Source of the DNA: Streptomyces sp. MJM8645
GTDB taxonomy: Bacteria; Actinomycetota; Actinomycetes; Streptomycetales; Streptomycetaceae
Direction of reading: 5' to 3'
NCBI RefSeq assembly: GCF_001625365.1
Contig: NZ_LJJF01000001.1
Location: 2,860,501-2,924,500 of the forward strand
DNA length: 64,000 nt
The notes below the pieces were generated by a model, which was not told where the DNA came from, searched no databases, and worked only from the letters and a program-made list of their open reading frames with translations. The position numbers and the translations under genes are program-made. Each line of letters starts with the position of its first letter. Position 1 is the first letter of the stretch. This document shows positions 1-11,028 of this stretch, in pieces.

Positions 1-538
1 CGCGGGCCAGGTCGCGCACCTGGTCGAGGTCGATCAGGCCGTCGGCCTCGCGCACCCCGTACCCGGTGAAGGCGAACCAGCGGCCGGAGAAGTTCGCCCG
101 CGAGCCGCAGCTGAGGTGGCCGCCGTGCTCCAGCGACATCGCCAGCACCCCGTCGCCGGGCCGCAGCAGCGCCGCGTACGCCGCCAGCATCGCCGAAGTC
201 GCCGACCGGGGCTGGACGTTGGCGTGCGGGGCGGCGAACAGCTCACGGGCCCGGTCGATCGCCAGCAGCTCGGCGGCGTCCGCGAGGGCGCAGCCGGTGT
301 GGTGCCGGCGGCCCGGGTAGCCCTCGGCGTACTTGTCGATCAGCGGCCCGCTCAGCGCCGCCAGGACGGCCGGGGAGGTCAGGTTCTCCCCCGCCAGCAG
401 CTGGACCGTCTCGGCCCGCCGCTCGGCCTCGGCCGCCAGCAGGTCGGCCACCTGCGGATCGGCCCGGTGCAGTGCCTCGGAGGCCCACGGGCGCCCTCTG
501 GTCGCGGTCGGGCCGGTCGGGGCGTCGGTGACGGTCAT
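1..538 (-). CDS. glyA: Serine hydroxymethyltransferase-like protein, 3'-truncated by window edge
   Basis: The first ~179 residues are visible; the protein continues beyond base 1. SHMT is a PLP enzyme interconverting serine and glycine with transfer of a one-carbon unit to tetrahydrofolate in the cytosol. Recognisable blocks are LLAGENLTSPAVL (canonical LIASEN region), DKYAEGYPGRRHHTGC, NVQPRSATSAM and HGGHLSCGSRANFSG. The ATG at 538 begins MTVTDAPTG. The PLP-binding lysine lies outside the window. Several normally invariant positions differ: GEN replaces SEN and PRSA replaces the PHSG block. It may therefore be a divergent paralogue rather than the main SHMT. The position just downstream of the phosphatase and sua5 genes matches the glyA position in related genomes. 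Confidence 0.82.
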   Translation of the reverse strand, partial: MTVTDAPTGPTATRGRPWASEALHRADPQVADLLAAEAERRAETVQLLAGENLTSPAVLAALSGPLIDKYAEGYPGRRHHTGCALADAAELLAIDRARELFAAPHANVQPRSATSAMLAAYAALLRPGDGVLAMSLEHGGHLSCGSRANFSGRWFAFTGYGVREADGLIDLDQVRDLAR

Positions 539-731
539 GGCGGGGCTCCGGGGCGGCGTGGGGGCGCCTCCCGGCGTGGGGGCCGGGAAGGGTGGGTTCC
601 TCCAGCGTAGGACCGGCCGGGCCGGGCGGCTCGTCGGCGCGGGGCCATTCGGCGCTCGGCCGCCGCGGGCCGTCCCCTGGTCTCCGGGGGGGGCCGCCGG
701 GGGGCCTCCGGGCCGCTCGCGGCGCGGGCGG

Positions 732-1409
732 TCAGCGCAGCGCGGGCACGCCGGTGAGCGCGGTGACCACCGGGTCGACCGCGTGGAATATCTCCTCGCC
801 GCAGTTGCGGAACATGCCGATCGGGGCCCCGTACGGGTCGTCCAGTTCGTCGGACTCTGGGGTGGCGGCGAGCAGCCAGCCGCGCAGCGCGGCGGCCGCC
901 CGGACCAGGGCGCGGGCGCGCTCGGTGACGTCGGCGCCGCGGCGCGGGTCGGGCAGGGTGCCCGGGTCGATCGTCCGCACCAGGCGGGTGAACTCCTTCA
1001 GGGTGAAGGTGCGCAGCCCCGCCTCGTGGCCCATCGAGATGACCTGGGCGCGGTGGTCCAGGGTCGCGGTGAGCACCAGGTCGGCCTCGACCACGTGCTC
1101 GTCCAGCAGCTCGCGGCCGGTGAAGCCGCCGCTGTCCGCGCCGTACTCGTCCAGGACGGTCACGGCGTGGTCCTCCATCGGCGCGCCCACGTGGCCCCAG
1201 GTGCCGGCGCTCTCCACCAGGATCCGACCGGCCACCCGGGGGCTGAGCCGGGTGTCCAGCTCACGCCGGGTGAGCCGCTCGGCGATCGGCGAGCGGCAGA
1301 TGTTGCCGGTGCAGACGAACAGGATCCGGAAGTGGTCCAGCGGCCTGGGGCCCACACTCAGGTACGGCGCTATGCCGGGCCCGGCATGGAGCGAGGCGAT
1401 GGGCGTCAA
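732..1409 (-). CDS. Low-molecular-weight protein tyrosine phosphatase family protein
   Basis: A 225-aa cytosolic phosphatase or arsenate-reductase-fold protein. The LMW-PTP P-loop CTGNICRS (C-X5-R-S) is at about residues 33-40, after the strand FRILFV. A DDPYG segment near the C-terminus supplies the usual general-acid aspartate region. It is longer than the typical ~150 aa because of an N-terminal extension of about 25 residues and inserted material. The ATG overlaps the stop of the upstream Sua5 gene by four bases (ATGA, 1406-1409), so the two are translationally coupled. The substrate cannot be told from sequence; in actinomycetes such enzymes act on phosphotyrosine proteins. Confidence 0.85.
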   Translation of the reverse strand: MTPIASLHAGPGIAPYLSVGPRPLDHFRILFVCTGNICRSPIAERLTRRELDTRLSPRVAGRILVESAGTWGHVGAPMEDHAVTVLDEYGADSGGFTGRELLDEHVVEADLVLTATLDHRAQVISMGHEAGLRTFTLKEFTRLVRTIDPGTLPDPRRGADVTERARALVRAAAALRGWLLAATPESDELDDPYGAPIGMFRNCGEEIFHAVDPVVTALTGVPALR

Positions 1410-2053
1410 CTGCCGGCCTCCAGGTCGGGGACGACCTCCCTCAGCTGCTCGACGCTGATCGCGCCCGCCCGCAGCAGGACCGGGACCTTGCCCGTGACGT
1501 CGACGATGGACGAGGCGGTCGCGTGGTCCGCCTGTCCGCCGTCCAGGTAGACCGAGATGGCGTCGCCGAGCTGCGCCTGCGCCTCGTCGCAGGTGGCCGG
1601 GGACGGGCCACCGGTCTTGTTGGCGCTGGAGACGGCCAGCGGGCCGGTGGCGTTCAGCAGCTCGATGGCGACCGGGTGCAGCGGCATCCGGACGGCGACG
1701 GTGCCGCGGGTCTCGCCCAGGTCCCAGCGCAGCGAGGGCTGGTGCTTGGCGACCAGGGTGAGCCCGCCCGGCCAGAACGCGTCGACCAGCTCCCAGGCCT
1801 GCTCGGAGAAGTCGGTGACCAGGCCGTGCAGGGTGGTCGGCGAGCCGACCAGCACGGGCGAGGGCATGTTGCGGCCGCGGCCCTTGGCGGCCAGCAGGTC
1901 GCCGACGGCCTCCGGCGAGAAGGCGTCCGCGCCGACCCCGTACAGGGTGTCGGTGGGCAGCACGACGAGTTCGCCCCGGCGAATGGCCGAGGCGGCCTCG
2001 CGCAGGCCGGTGGCGCGGTCCCCGGCGTCGGCACAGTCGTAACGGCGGCTCAT
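1406..2053 (-). CDS. L-threonylcarbamoyladenylate synthase (TsaC/Sua5 family)
   Basis: This 215-aa protein makes threonylcarbamoyl-AMP from threonine, bicarbonate and ATP, the first step of the t6A37 tRNA modification. The YrdC fold shows the motif LVVLPTDTLYGVGADAFS at about residues 30-47, then RGRNMPSPVLVGSP and ETRGTVAVRMP. The length fits the short TsaC/YrdC form without the extra Sua5 C-terminal domain. The ATG is preceded by a GGAAGGGGA Shine-Dalgarno. The gene follows prmC by 94 bases and overlaps the phosphatase gene by four. The prfA-prmC-sua5 order is widespread in actinobacteria and groups translation-quality functions. Confidence 0.93.
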   Translation of the reverse strand: MSRRYDCADAGDRATGLREAASAIRRGELVVLPTDTLYGVGADAFSPEAVGDLLAAKGRGRNMPSPVLVGSPTTLHGLVTDFSEQAWELVDAFWPGGLTLVAKHQPSLRWDLGETRGTVAVRMPLHPVAIELLNATGPLAVSSANKTGGPSPATCDEAQAQLGDAISVYLDGGQADHATASSIVDVTGKVPVLLRAGAISVEQLREVVPDLEAGS

Positions 2054-2147
2054 CGGTGCGGTCCCCTTCCGGAATGGCTCATCACAGCGTTCACAGCACG
2101 GTCTTCACGGCGCGGCCGGGCGAGCGGCGCGGCCGCGGCCCGGCTGG

Positions 2148-3014
2148 TCACAACGACGCCCTGCGGGCTGTCGTGAAGCGCGGTCGGTTGTTCAGGTCGC
2201 GGTGGTCGGCGGTGTCCGTCCAGCCGCGTTCCTCGTTGAAGATCCACGGGACCTGCCCGCCCTGCTGGTCGGCGTGCTCGATCACCACCGCGCCGCCGGG
2301 GCGCAGCAGCCGGGCGGCCACCCGCTCGATGCCGCGGATGGTGTCCAGGCCGTCCTCGCCGGAGAACAGCGACATCTGCGGGTCGTGGTCGCGGGCCTCC
2401 GGGGCGACGTACTCCCACTCGGTGAGCGGGATGTACGGCGGGTTGGAGATCACCAGGTCGAAGCGGCCGTCCCAGGAGCGGTCGTCGGCGAAGGCCCGGG
2501 TGGCGTCACCGGCGTGCAGGGTGACCCGGGCGCGGTCGGGGCTGGCCTCGATGTTGCGCCGGGTGTACTGCAGCGCGCCCTCGTCGAGTTCGAAGGCGTG
2601 CACGGTCGAGCGCGGCAGCTCCTGGGCCAGGGCGAGCGCGATGGCGCCGGAGCCGGAGCACAGGTCGACGACCAGCGGCTCGGCCACGTCCATGTCGCGG
2701 ACGGCGTCTATGGCCCACTCGACGACCGTCTCGGTCTCCGGCCGGGGCACGAACACCCCGGGGCCGACCTCCAGTTCGAGGTAGCGGAAGAACGCCCGCC
2801 CGGTGATGTGCTGGAGCGGTTCGCGCGCCTCGCGGCGGGAGACGGCCTCCCAGTAGCGGGCGTCGAAGTCGGCGTCCTTCACCGAGTGCAGCTGGCTGCG
2901 CTTGACGTTGTGGACGTAGGCGGCGAGTTCCTCCGCGTCGAAGCGCGGCGACGGCACGCCGGCCGCGGCCAACCGCTGGGTGGCCTGGGCCACCTCGGCG
3001 AGCAGCAGGTTCAT
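2148..3014 (-). CDS. prmC: Peptide chain release factor N5-glutamine methyltransferase
   Basis: PrmC (HemK) methylates the glutamine of the GGQ motif in release factors RF1 and RF2 using S-adenosylmethionine. The 288-aa protein has an N-terminal helical domain containing RFDAEELAAYV, a SAM-binding DLCSGSGAIALALA loop and the diagnostic catalytic NPPY tetrad in VISNPPYIPL at about residues 186-195. It lies immediately downstream of its substrate gene prfA (63-base gap) on the same strand. ATG start at 3014. No internal disruption is seen. Confidence 0.95.
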   Translation of the reverse strand: MNLLLAEVAQATQRLAAAGVPSPRFDAEELAAYVHNVKRSQLHSVKDADFDARYWEAVSRREAREPLQHITGRAFFRYLELEVGPGVFVPRPETETVVEWAIDAVRDMDVAEPLVVDLCSGSGAIALALAQELPRSTVHAFELDEGALQYTRRNIEASPDRARVTLHAGDATRAFADDRSWDGRFDLVISNPPYIPLTEWEYVAPEARDHDPQMSLFSGEDGLDTIRGIERVAARLLRPGGAVVIEHADQQGGQVPWIFNEERGWTDTADHRDLNNRPRFTTARRASL

Positions 3015-3077
3015 CCGTACGACCTCTTGTTTCTGCGCTCCGGCTCGCGCCGTCGCTCGGGCTGGGGCGCGCCGGTC

Positions 3078-4154
3078 TCAGTTCTGTTGGGCCGAGGCGA
3101 GCTTGGCCGCCGCGTCCGCGTCGACGCAGGACTGGATCACCGCGTTCAGTTCGCCGTCCAGGACCTGGTCCAGGTTGTACGACTTGAACCCCGTGCGGTG
3201 GTCCGAGATGCGGTTCTCCGGGTAGTTGTACGTCCGGATCCGCTCGGAGCGGTCCACCGTACGGACCTGGCTGCGACGCGCGTCCGAGGCCTCGCGCTCG
3301 GCCTCCTCCTGCGCGGCGGCCAACAGGCGCGACCGCAGGATGCGCATCGCCTGCTCCTTGTTCTGCAGCTGGCTCTTCTCGTTCTGGCAGGACGCCACGA
3401 TACCGGTCGGCAGGTGGGTGATCCGGACCGCGGAGTCGGTGGTGTTGACCGACTGGCCGCCGGGGCCGGACGAACGGTAGACGTCGATCCGCAGGTCGTT
3501 GGCGACGATCTCGACCTCGACCTCCTCCGCCTCGGGGGTGACCAGCACGCCCGCCGCGGAGGTGTGGATGCGGCCCTGGGACTCGGTGGCGGGGACGCGC
3601 TGCACGCGGTGCACGCCGCCCTCGTACTTCAGCCGGGCCCAGACGCCCTGCCCGGCCTCGGCGTTGCCCTTGGTCTTCACGGCCACCGAGACGTCCTTGT
3701 AGCCGCCGAGGTCGGACTCGTTGGCGTCGATGATCTCGGTCTTCCAGCCGATCCGCTCGGCGAAGCGCAGGTACATCCGGAGCAGGTCGCCGGCGAACAG
3801 CGCGGACTCCTCGCCGCCCTCACCCGCCTTGATCTCCAGGATGACGTCCTTGTCGTCGCTCGGGTCGCGCGGCACGAGCAGCAGCCGCAGCTCCTCGGTC
3901 AGCCCCTCGCGGCGCTGCTCGCCCTCCTTCACCTCGGCGAGGAACTCCGGTTCCTCGGCGGCGAGTTCGCGCGCGGCCTCGATGTCCTCGCCGGCCTGTC
4001 GCCACTGCCGGTAGACCCGGGTGATCGGGGTCAGCTCGGCGTACCGCTTGGCCAGCTTGCGAGCGTTGGCCTGGTCGGCGTGGACGGACGGGTCGGCCAG
4101 CCTCTTCTCGAGGTCGGCGTGCTCGACGAGGAGCTCTTCGACTGCCTCGAACAT
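3078..4154 (-). CDS. prfA: Peptide chain release factor 1
   Basis: RF1 recognises UAG and UAA stop codons and triggers peptide release. The frame is open far upstream, but the family N-terminus [19 protein letters not shown] starts at the ATG at 4154, giving 358 aa, the normal length. The upstream extension is low-complexity and runs over the rpmE terminator, so it is rejected. The hydrolysis motif GGQ sits in [19 protein letters not shown] at about residue 230. Anticodon-like recognition residues lie in the preceding [10 protein letters not shown] region. The Gln of GGQ is the expected target of PrmC, encoded next in the operon. Confidence 0.95.
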   Translation of the reverse strand: MFEAVEELLVEHADLEKRLADPSVHADQANARKLAKRYAELTPITRVYRQWRQAGEDIEAARELAAEEPEFLAEVKEGEQRREGLTEELRLLLVPRDPSDDKDVILEIKAGEGGEESALFAGDLLRMYLRFAERIGWKTEIIDANESDLGGYKDVSVAVKTKGNAEAGQGVWARLKYEGGVHRVQRVPATESQGRIHTSAAGVLVTPEAEEVEVEIVANDLRIDVYRSSGPGGQSVNTTDSAVRITHLPTGIVASCQNEKSQLQNKEQAMRILRSRLLAAAQEEAEREASDARRSQVRTVDRSERIRTYNYPENRISDHRTGFKSYNLDQVLDGELNAVIQSCVDADAAAKLASAQQN

Positions 4155-4245
4155 GGAGTGGGCCTTCTTCCCGTGAGAACCGTTGGGAGCCGGTGGGAAC
4201 CGGCCGGTGGTGCGAACCGCTGGAGGGGGTGCTGGGGGGATGCGA

Positions 4246-4304
4246 ACGGCGCCGGCCCCCAGCGCCCCCGGAACGAGTACGGGGGCACCGGGAACCGGCG
4301 CCGT
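4246..4304 (-). terminator. Hairpin between rpmE and prfA
   Basis: Arms 4246-4255 (ACGGCGCCGG) and 4295-4304 are perfectly complementary, with a nested CCCCC/GGGGG stem inside (about 4264-4285). It lies eight bases beyond the rpmE stop and ~90 bases before prfA, so it probably ends most rpmE transcripts. Confidence 0.6.
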
Positions 4305-4311
4305 GGGAGCG

Positions 4312-4533
4312 CTAGGCCTTCGCGCTGTGCTGCTTGCCGAAGCGGGCCTCGAAGCGGGCCACGCGGCCACCGGTGTCGAGGATCTTCTGCTTGCCGGTGT
4401 AGAACGGGTGGCACTGCGAGCAGACCTCGGCGCGGATCTCGCCACTGGCCTCGGTCGAGCGGGTCGTGAACTCGGCACCGCAGGTGCAGGTCACACGGGT
4501 GACCACGTACTGGGGGTGAACGTTGGGCTTCAA
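4312..4533 (-). CDS. rpmE: 50S ribosomal protein L31, zinc-ribbon (C+) type
   Basis: A 73-aa ribosomal protein of the large subunit. The zinc-ribbon cysteines are present as TCTCGAEF and [15 protein letters not shown], so this is the zinc-containing form rather than the Zur-regulated cysteine-free paralogue. The C-terminus is the family-typical [15 protein letters not shown]. The initiator is TTG (complement of 4531-4533), preceded by GGAGA at five bases. A TTG start on a highly expressed ribosomal gene is unusual, but the protein begins exactly where L31 proteins begin. No ATG exists upstream in frame with a better fit. Confidence 0.94.
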   Translation of the reverse strand: MKPNVHPQYVVTRVTCTCGAEFTTRSTEASGEIRAEVCSQCHPFYTGKQKILDTGGRVARFEARFGKQHSAKA

Positions 4534-4670
4534 GGGGTTCTCCTAGGTTCGGGAGGGCACCGGGTCGGCGGCGGGAGCGCCGCACGTGAACCGGGACCGA
4601 CGGACCAGTCTGCCAGGACCGGCCGCATCTTCCCAAACCGGGTCGTGTTCCGGGATATTCCGGGCGCAGC

Positions 4671-5771
4671 TCAGCGCCGGGCGGGAGCCTTCGCCGGGGC
4701 CGTGGGGGCGGCCGTGGGGGCGGCCTGGGCGGGGTTCTCGGGCTGCGCCGAGACGATCGCCTGCGGGACCGGCTGGTCGGCCTTGAGGGCCGCCCAGAGC
4801 TGGTCCGCCTGCGGCTGCTGCTCGACCACCCGGTTGGGGTCGCTGGGCGCGGTCACCACCGGCAGGGTCACCATGCCGAGCTGGTCCGGCCCGATCCCCT
4901 TGAGCTCCTGGACGAGCCCCACCAGGGCGTTCACCGAGCCCAGCGCGGAGTCGGTGGTGATGCTGCGGGTCATGGTGTCGCCGACCGACCAGAGCTTGAC
5001 CGGGTTGGAGAACAGCCCGATCCCGCCGGCCTGCTGGAGCAGCGACTTCACCATCTGCTTCTGGAGTTCGATCCGGCCGAGGTCGCTGCCGTCGCCGACG
5101 CCGTGCCGGGTGCGGACGAAGGCCAGCGACTGCTGTCCGTCGAGGTGGTGCTCGCCCGGTGCCAGGTCGAGCCCGCTGTCCTTGTCGTGGATGGCCACCG
5201 TGGTGCTCACGGTGGCCCCGCCTATCGCGTCCACGACGCGGGCGAAGCCGGCGAAGTCGATCTGCACGTAGTGGTCCATCCGCAGCCCGGTGAGCTGCTC
5301 GGTGGTCTTGACCGCGCAGGCCGCGCCGCCGGCCTCGAAGGCGCTGTTGTACATCGCGCGCTTGGCGCCGGCCACCGCCTTGCCGCCGGCGTCGGTGCAG
5401 TCGGGCCGGGTGACCAGGGTGTCGCGCGGGATCGAGACGACCTCGGCGTGCGAGTGGTCCTGGTTGACGTGCAGCACCATCGCGGTGTCCGAGCGGGCGG
5501 TGTCGCCGGTGTCGCCGCCGGCCAGGTCGCCGTTCTCGCCGTTGCGCGAGTCGGAGCCCAGCACCAGGACGTTGAACGAGCCGTCGGTGGCGGCCGGCGG
5601 GCGGGCGTCGCCGAGGCGGGCGTTGATGTCGACGCTCTTGATGTTGCCGTTGAGTTTGACGTACGCGTAGCCGGCCGCTCCGGCGCCGAGGACGACGAGC
5701 GCGGCGAACGCGCAGGCGGCCGCCCGCAGGATCTTGCGGCGGCGGGTCAGGACCCTCTTGTGCTCGGCCAT
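4671..5771 (-). CDS. LytR-CpsA-Psr (LCP) family cell-wall glycopolymer ligase
   Basis: This 366-aa membrane-anchored protein carries a short cytoplasmic RRRKILR stretch, one transmembrane helix (about residues 18-38) and an extracytoplasmic LCP domain. Visible LCP motifs are VLGSDSRNG, RSDTAMVLHV, SIPRDTLV and VRTRHGVGDGSDLGRIELQ. LCP enzymes transfer polyprenyl-linked polymers such as teichoic acid or arabinogalactan-like chains to peptidoglycan. The ATG at 5771 (MAEHKRVL) is preferred over an in-frame ATG at 5834, because the intervening codons are AT-rich and unlike the rest. The C-terminus is an Ala/Pro-rich tail. A strong hairpin upstream separates it from rho. Confidence 0.9.
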   Translation of the reverse strand: MAEHKRVLTRRRKILRAAACAFAALVVLGAGAAGYAYVKLNGNIKSVDINARLGDARPPAATDGSFNVLVLGSDSRNGENGDLAGGDTGDTARSDTAMVLHVNQDHSHAEVVSIPRDTLVTRPDCTDAGGKAVAGAKRAMYNSAFEAGGAACAVKTTEQLTGLRMDHYVQIDFAGFARVVDAIGGATVSTTVAIHDKDSGLDLAPGEHHLDGQQSLAFVRTRHGVGDGSDLGRIELQKQMVKSLLQQAGGIGLFSNPVKLWSVGDTMTRSITTDSALGSVNALVGLVQELKGIGPDQLGMVTLPVVTAPSDPNRVVEQQPQADQLWAALKADQPVPQAIVSAQPENPAQAAPTAAPTAPAKAPARR

Positions 5772-5847
5772 ACGGTCCAGAGTAAAACGGACAAGATGAT
5801 CAAAAAGCCTCAAGATGTCCCAACTCTGGAACAAAGCCGGGTGGACG

Positions 5848-5887
5848 CACCGAACCCCGGACCGCTCGCGCGGTCCGGGGTTCGGTG
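5848..5887 (-). terminator. Rho gene intrinsic terminator
   Basis: A perfect 18-bp inverted repeat (5848-5865 with 5870-5887, loop TCGC) lies 22 bases beyond the rho stop codon on the minus strand. No clean U-tract follows, as is usual in streptomycetes. Confidence 0.8.
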
Positions 5888-5909
5888 GGCGACAACCGTC
5901 CGGCTACGG

Positions 5910-8024
<2,115 letters not shown>

Positions 8025-8621
8025 TAAGGGTCCTTCCCTGGAGCGGACGTCGGCCTGTCTGGCTCGGCGACCGGTTGTGCTGTCCTGACCGACGCTCGAC
8101 TGCGTCGGTCCGAGGCGGTGATCCCCCGAAAGGCGGAAGCCGGTCGAGGGAGAGCTGCGAGGTGCGGTGCGTGAAGCACGGTGGTGCTGAGTGGCGCGGC
8201 GGGCCGGTCGGTCGTGTGCCGACCGGGCGTACCCCCACGCTTGCCTGCGAATCCCGGGCCCCCGTCGCGTGACGGTGGACCGCGCTCCGCCCGTCCTGGC
8301 CTCAAGGTGGGAGGCCGCGAGTGGGAGTCAGGTGCCGTCACGGCTTCGGGATGCGGCCGCGTGTCGCGCAGGCAGGCTGCGTACGCGCTGCGGTGGGCTC
8401 CCGGAGAATCGTCGCCCCGTGCATCGCCGCGACTCCACGGCAGTGGAGTGCTGGGATCGGGACGCGGCGCACCGAGCCCCGGAGGGCACCTGGTGCAGCA
8501 ATGAGGTTAACACTACCGACCCCCTCAGACATTCCCCAGCCTTGCGCTTGCCAATCGTGTCCGGACGGCCCGGCTCGGCAGGTGGCCGGGCCGGGCCGGA
8601 CGAGCAGCCCGGACGGGCCGT
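8025..8621. other. 597-bp intergenic region, long rho leader
   Basis: No convincing coding sequence on either strand. The AT-richer island at about 8495-8560 holds a candidate rho promoter (listed separately), implying a rho 5' leader of roughly 470 bases. Long leaders ahead of rho are common and are often used for autoregulation, but no specific attenuator could be demonstrated by eye. The segment near 8565-8600 is a GC-rich run next to the thrB stop and could serve as the thrB terminator. Confidence 0.5.
8500..8545 (-). promoter_or_regulatory. Candidate rho promoter
   Basis: On the minus strand the segment reads CTGGGGAATGTCTG..GGTAGTGTTAACC. TAGTGT matches a streptomycete -10 box, and the palindrome GTTAAC follows directly. 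The -35 hexamer (CTGGGG at ~18 bp) is poor, so the assignment rests mainly on position and the abrupt drop in GC. Confidence 0.35.
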
Positions 8622-9560
8622 TCAGCCGTCCAGCGGGAGCACGGTGGCCCCGATCCGGTCGAGCTCCAGGCGGTGCGCGGCGAACGCCGGGTCGCCGCCG
8701 TGGCCGTGGTGCCCGGCGAAGGAGAGCACCTTGTCGGCGCCCGCCTCGTCGGTGAGCGCGAGGACGGTCGGGCCGGCCCCGGAGATCACCGCGGGGACGC
8801 CCTCCGCGCGCAGCGCGCCCACCAGGGCGGCGCTGTCGGGCATGGCGGAGGAGCGGTAGTCCTGGTGCAGGCGGTCCTCGGTGGCGGCGAGCAGCAGCTC
8901 GGGCCGCCTGGTCAGCGCCTCGACCAGCAGCGCGGCGCGGCCGGCGTTGACGGCGGCGTCGGTCAGCGGGACGGTCTTCGGCAGCAGGCCGCGGGCGGTC
9001 TCGGTGAGCACCTCGTCGGCGGGGACGAACACCACCGGGACGACCTGGTCGGAGGGCTCCAGGCTGACCGCCTTGGCCGACTCCTCGTCCGTCCAGGCGA
9101 TGGTGAAGTTGCCGCGCAGGCAGGCCGCGACGTTGTCGGGGTGGCCCTCCAGCTCGGAGGCGAGGGCCAGCAGCGCGTCGTCGTCCAGCGCGGACGGGCC
9201 GCCGATGGTGACCGCGCGGGCGGCCACGATGCCGGCGCAGATCGCGGCCGAGGAGGAGCCGAGGCCGCGGCCGTGCGGTATCCGGTTGGCACAGACCACT
9301 TCGAGGCCGCGCGGCTGGCCGCCGAGGCGGTCGAAGGCGGCGCGCATCGAGCGGACCAGCAGGTGGCGCTCGTCGCGGGGCAGCGTCTCGGCGCCCTCGC
9401 CGGCGATGTCGATGGAGAGCCCGGAGTCGGCGACCCGGACGACCACGTCGTCGTACAGGCCCAGCGCGAGGCCGAAGGCGTCGAAGCCCGGGCCGAGGTT
9501 GGCGCTGGTCGCGGGAACCCGGACCCGGACGGCGGCGGCACGGAACGCGGGACCGGCCAT
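8622..9560 (-). CDS. thrB: Homoserine kinase
   Basis: ThrB phosphorylates homoserine to O-phosphohomoserine with ATP, the penultimate step of threonine synthesis. The 312-aa protein is a GHMP kinase: substrate-binding motif VPATSANLGPGFDAFGLALG at about residues 13-32, ATP-binding GRGLGSSSAAICAG near residue 100, and C-terminal SGAGPTVLAL. The frame is open upstream, but the ATG at 9560 (MAGPAFRAAAV) matches the family N-terminus. Unlike many operons, thrB is separated from thrC by 361 bases and a strong hairpin, so it probably has its own promoter. Confidence 0.95.
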   Translation of the reverse strand: MAGPAFRAAAVRVRVPATSANLGPGFDAFGLALGLYDDVVVRVADSGLSIDIAGEGAETLPRDERHLLVRSMRAAFDRLGGQPRGLEVVCANRIPHGRGLGSSSAAICAGIVAARAVTIGGPSALDDDALLALASELEGHPDNVAACLRGNFTIAWTDEESAKAVSLEPSDQVVPVVFVPADEVLTETARGLLPKTVPLTDAAVNAGRAALLVEALTRRPELLLAATEDRLHQDYRSSAMPDSAALVGALRAEGVPAVISGAGPTVLALTDEAGADKVLSFAGHHGHGGDPAFAAHRLELDRIGATVLPLDG

Positions 9561-9828
9561 GCGGTGGACTCTCCTGGGGAAATCGGGCGGCGCGGATCGC
9601 GTCGTCGGTGCGAAGGCGGGGAATGGACCGCAGGCCCCGGCGGGGCGGGCGGTCACGGTCGTTGGCGCGGCCTGGAGAAGGCCGGACCCGGGGCATGTGC
9701 CACACGGCCGAACCCAGAGTATCGAAGAGAGGTTCCCCAGTGGTACACCCCGTGGTCCTCCGATCTGGTGTGTTGCCGCTTCTGGCCGGAATGCGTACCG
9801 GAATCGGATCGGAATGCGCGGCGTAATT

Positions 9829-9842
9829 GACACAAAAGTGTC
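9829..9842. promoter_or_regulatory. Palindrome GACAC-N4-GTGTC upstream of thrB
   Basis: A perfect 5-4-5 inverted repeat in an AT-richer island between the thrC terminator and thrB. It could be a repressor operator for thrB. No regulator can be named from this. Confidence 0.35.
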
Positions 9843-9854
9843 ACCGGAGAACAT

Positions 9855-9888
9855 CGACGGGCCGACCCCCGAAAGGGTCGGCCCGTCG
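9855..9888 (-). terminator. Terminator of the hom-thrC operon
   Basis: A perfect 14-bp stem (CGACGGGCCGACCC at 9855-9868 with 9875-9888) and a six-base loop, located 33 bases beyond the thrC stop. Confidence 0.8.
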
Positions 9889-9921
9889 AGGCGTCGGGCG
9901 CCCGCGGGGCCCGACGGCAGG

Positions 9922-11019
9922 TCAGTCCAGCAGGCCCAGGCGCTGCGCCGCCGCCTCCGGGTCGATCGGGACGATCTGCGGCTGCGGTGCGCCGGCCACC
10001 GCCCAGTCCGGGTCCTTGAGGCCGTTGCCGGTCACGGTGCAGACGATGCGCTGACCCGGGTCGACCAGGCCGGCCTCCGCCTTGGCCAGCAGGCCGGCCA
10101 CCGAGGCGGCCGAGGCGGGCTCCACGAAGACGCCCTCCTGCGCGGCCAACAGCCGGTAGGCGGAAAGGATCTGACGATCCGTCACCTTGTCGATGAGGCC
10201 GCCCGACTCGTCCCGCGCGGCGAGCGCGAAGTCCCAGGAGGCGGGGTTGCCGATCCGGATCGCGGTGGCGATGGTCTGCGGCTTGAGCACCGGCGCGCCG
10301 TCCACGATCGGGGCCGAGCCGGAGGCCTGGAAGCCCCACATCCGCGGGGTGCGCGTGGCCAGGCCGTCGGCGGAGTACTCGCGGTAGCCCTTCCAGTACG
10401 CGGTGATGTTGCCCGCGTTGCCGACCGGCAGGACGTGGATGTCCGGGGCGTCGCCGAGCATGTCGACGATCTCGAAGGCCGCGGTCTTCTGGCCCTCGAT
10501 CCGCACCGGGTTCACCGAGTTGACCAGCGCCACCGGGTACTTCTCGGACAGTTCACGCGCGAGGGTGAGGCAGTCGTCGAAGTTCCCGTCCACCTGGAGG
10601 ATCTTGGCGCCGTGCACCAGCGCCTGGCCCATCTTGCCGAGGGCGATCTTGCCCTGCGGGACGAGCACCGCGCAGACCATCCCGGCCCGCACCGCGTACG
10701 CGGCGGCGGAGGCCGAGGTGTTGCCGGTGGAGGCGCAGATGACGGCCTGCGCCCCCTCCTCCTTGGCCTTGGAGATGGCCATCGTCATCCCGCGGTCCTT
10801 GAAGGAGCCCGTCGGGTTGGCGCCCTCGACCTTGAGGTAGACCTCGCAGCCGGTGCGCTCGGACAGCACCTGGGCGGGGACCAGCGGCGTGCCGCCCTCC
10901 AGCAGGGTGACCACCGGGGTGGCCGCGGTGACCGGCAGGCGGTCCCGGTACTCCTCGATCAGGCCGCGCCACTGGTGGGTGTGCGCGCCTCGGACGACGT
11001 TCTCGGCAACGGCGTTCAT
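9922..11019 (-). CDS. thrC: Threonine synthase
   Basis: ThrC converts O-phosphohomoserine to threonine using PLP. The 365-aa protein is a fold-type II PLP enzyme with the Schiff-base lysine in [14 protein letters not shown] at about residue 73, and phosphate-binding segments [13 protein letters not shown] and [17 protein letters not shown] start at 11019. The stop of hom lies nine bases upstream, so hom and thrC form a tight operon in pathway order. A hairpin follows the stop. Confidence 0.95.
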   Translation of the reverse strand: MNAVAENVVRGAHTHQWRGLIEEYRDRLPVTAATPVVTLLEGGTPLVPAQVLSERTGCEVYLKVEGANPTGSFKDRGMTMAISKAKEEGAQAVICASTGNTSASAAAYAVRAGMVCAVLVPQGKIALGKMGQALVHGAKILQVDGNFDDCLTLARELSEKYPVALVNSVNPVRIEGQKTAAFEIVDMLGDAPDIHVLPVGNAGNITAYWKGYREYSADGLATRTPRMWGFQASGSAPIVDGAPVLKPQTIATAIRIGNPASWDFALAARDESGGLIDKVTDRQILSAYRLLAAQEGVFVEPASAASVAGLLAKAEAGLVDPGQRIVCTVTGNGLKDPDWAVAGAPQPQIVPIDPEAAAQRLGLLD

Positions 11020-11028
11020 GGCTGTTCC

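Larger units (their letters stand above)
9561..9921. other. 361-bp gap between thrC and thrB
   Basis: Contains the thrC terminator (9855-9888), a 14-bp palindrome GACAC-AAAA-GTGTC (9829-9842), and the repeated element CGGAAT three times between about 9787 and 9817 on the plus strand. No coding sequence is evident. On the minus strand a TACTCT box near 9717-9722 is a possible -10 for thrB. Confidence 0.5.
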
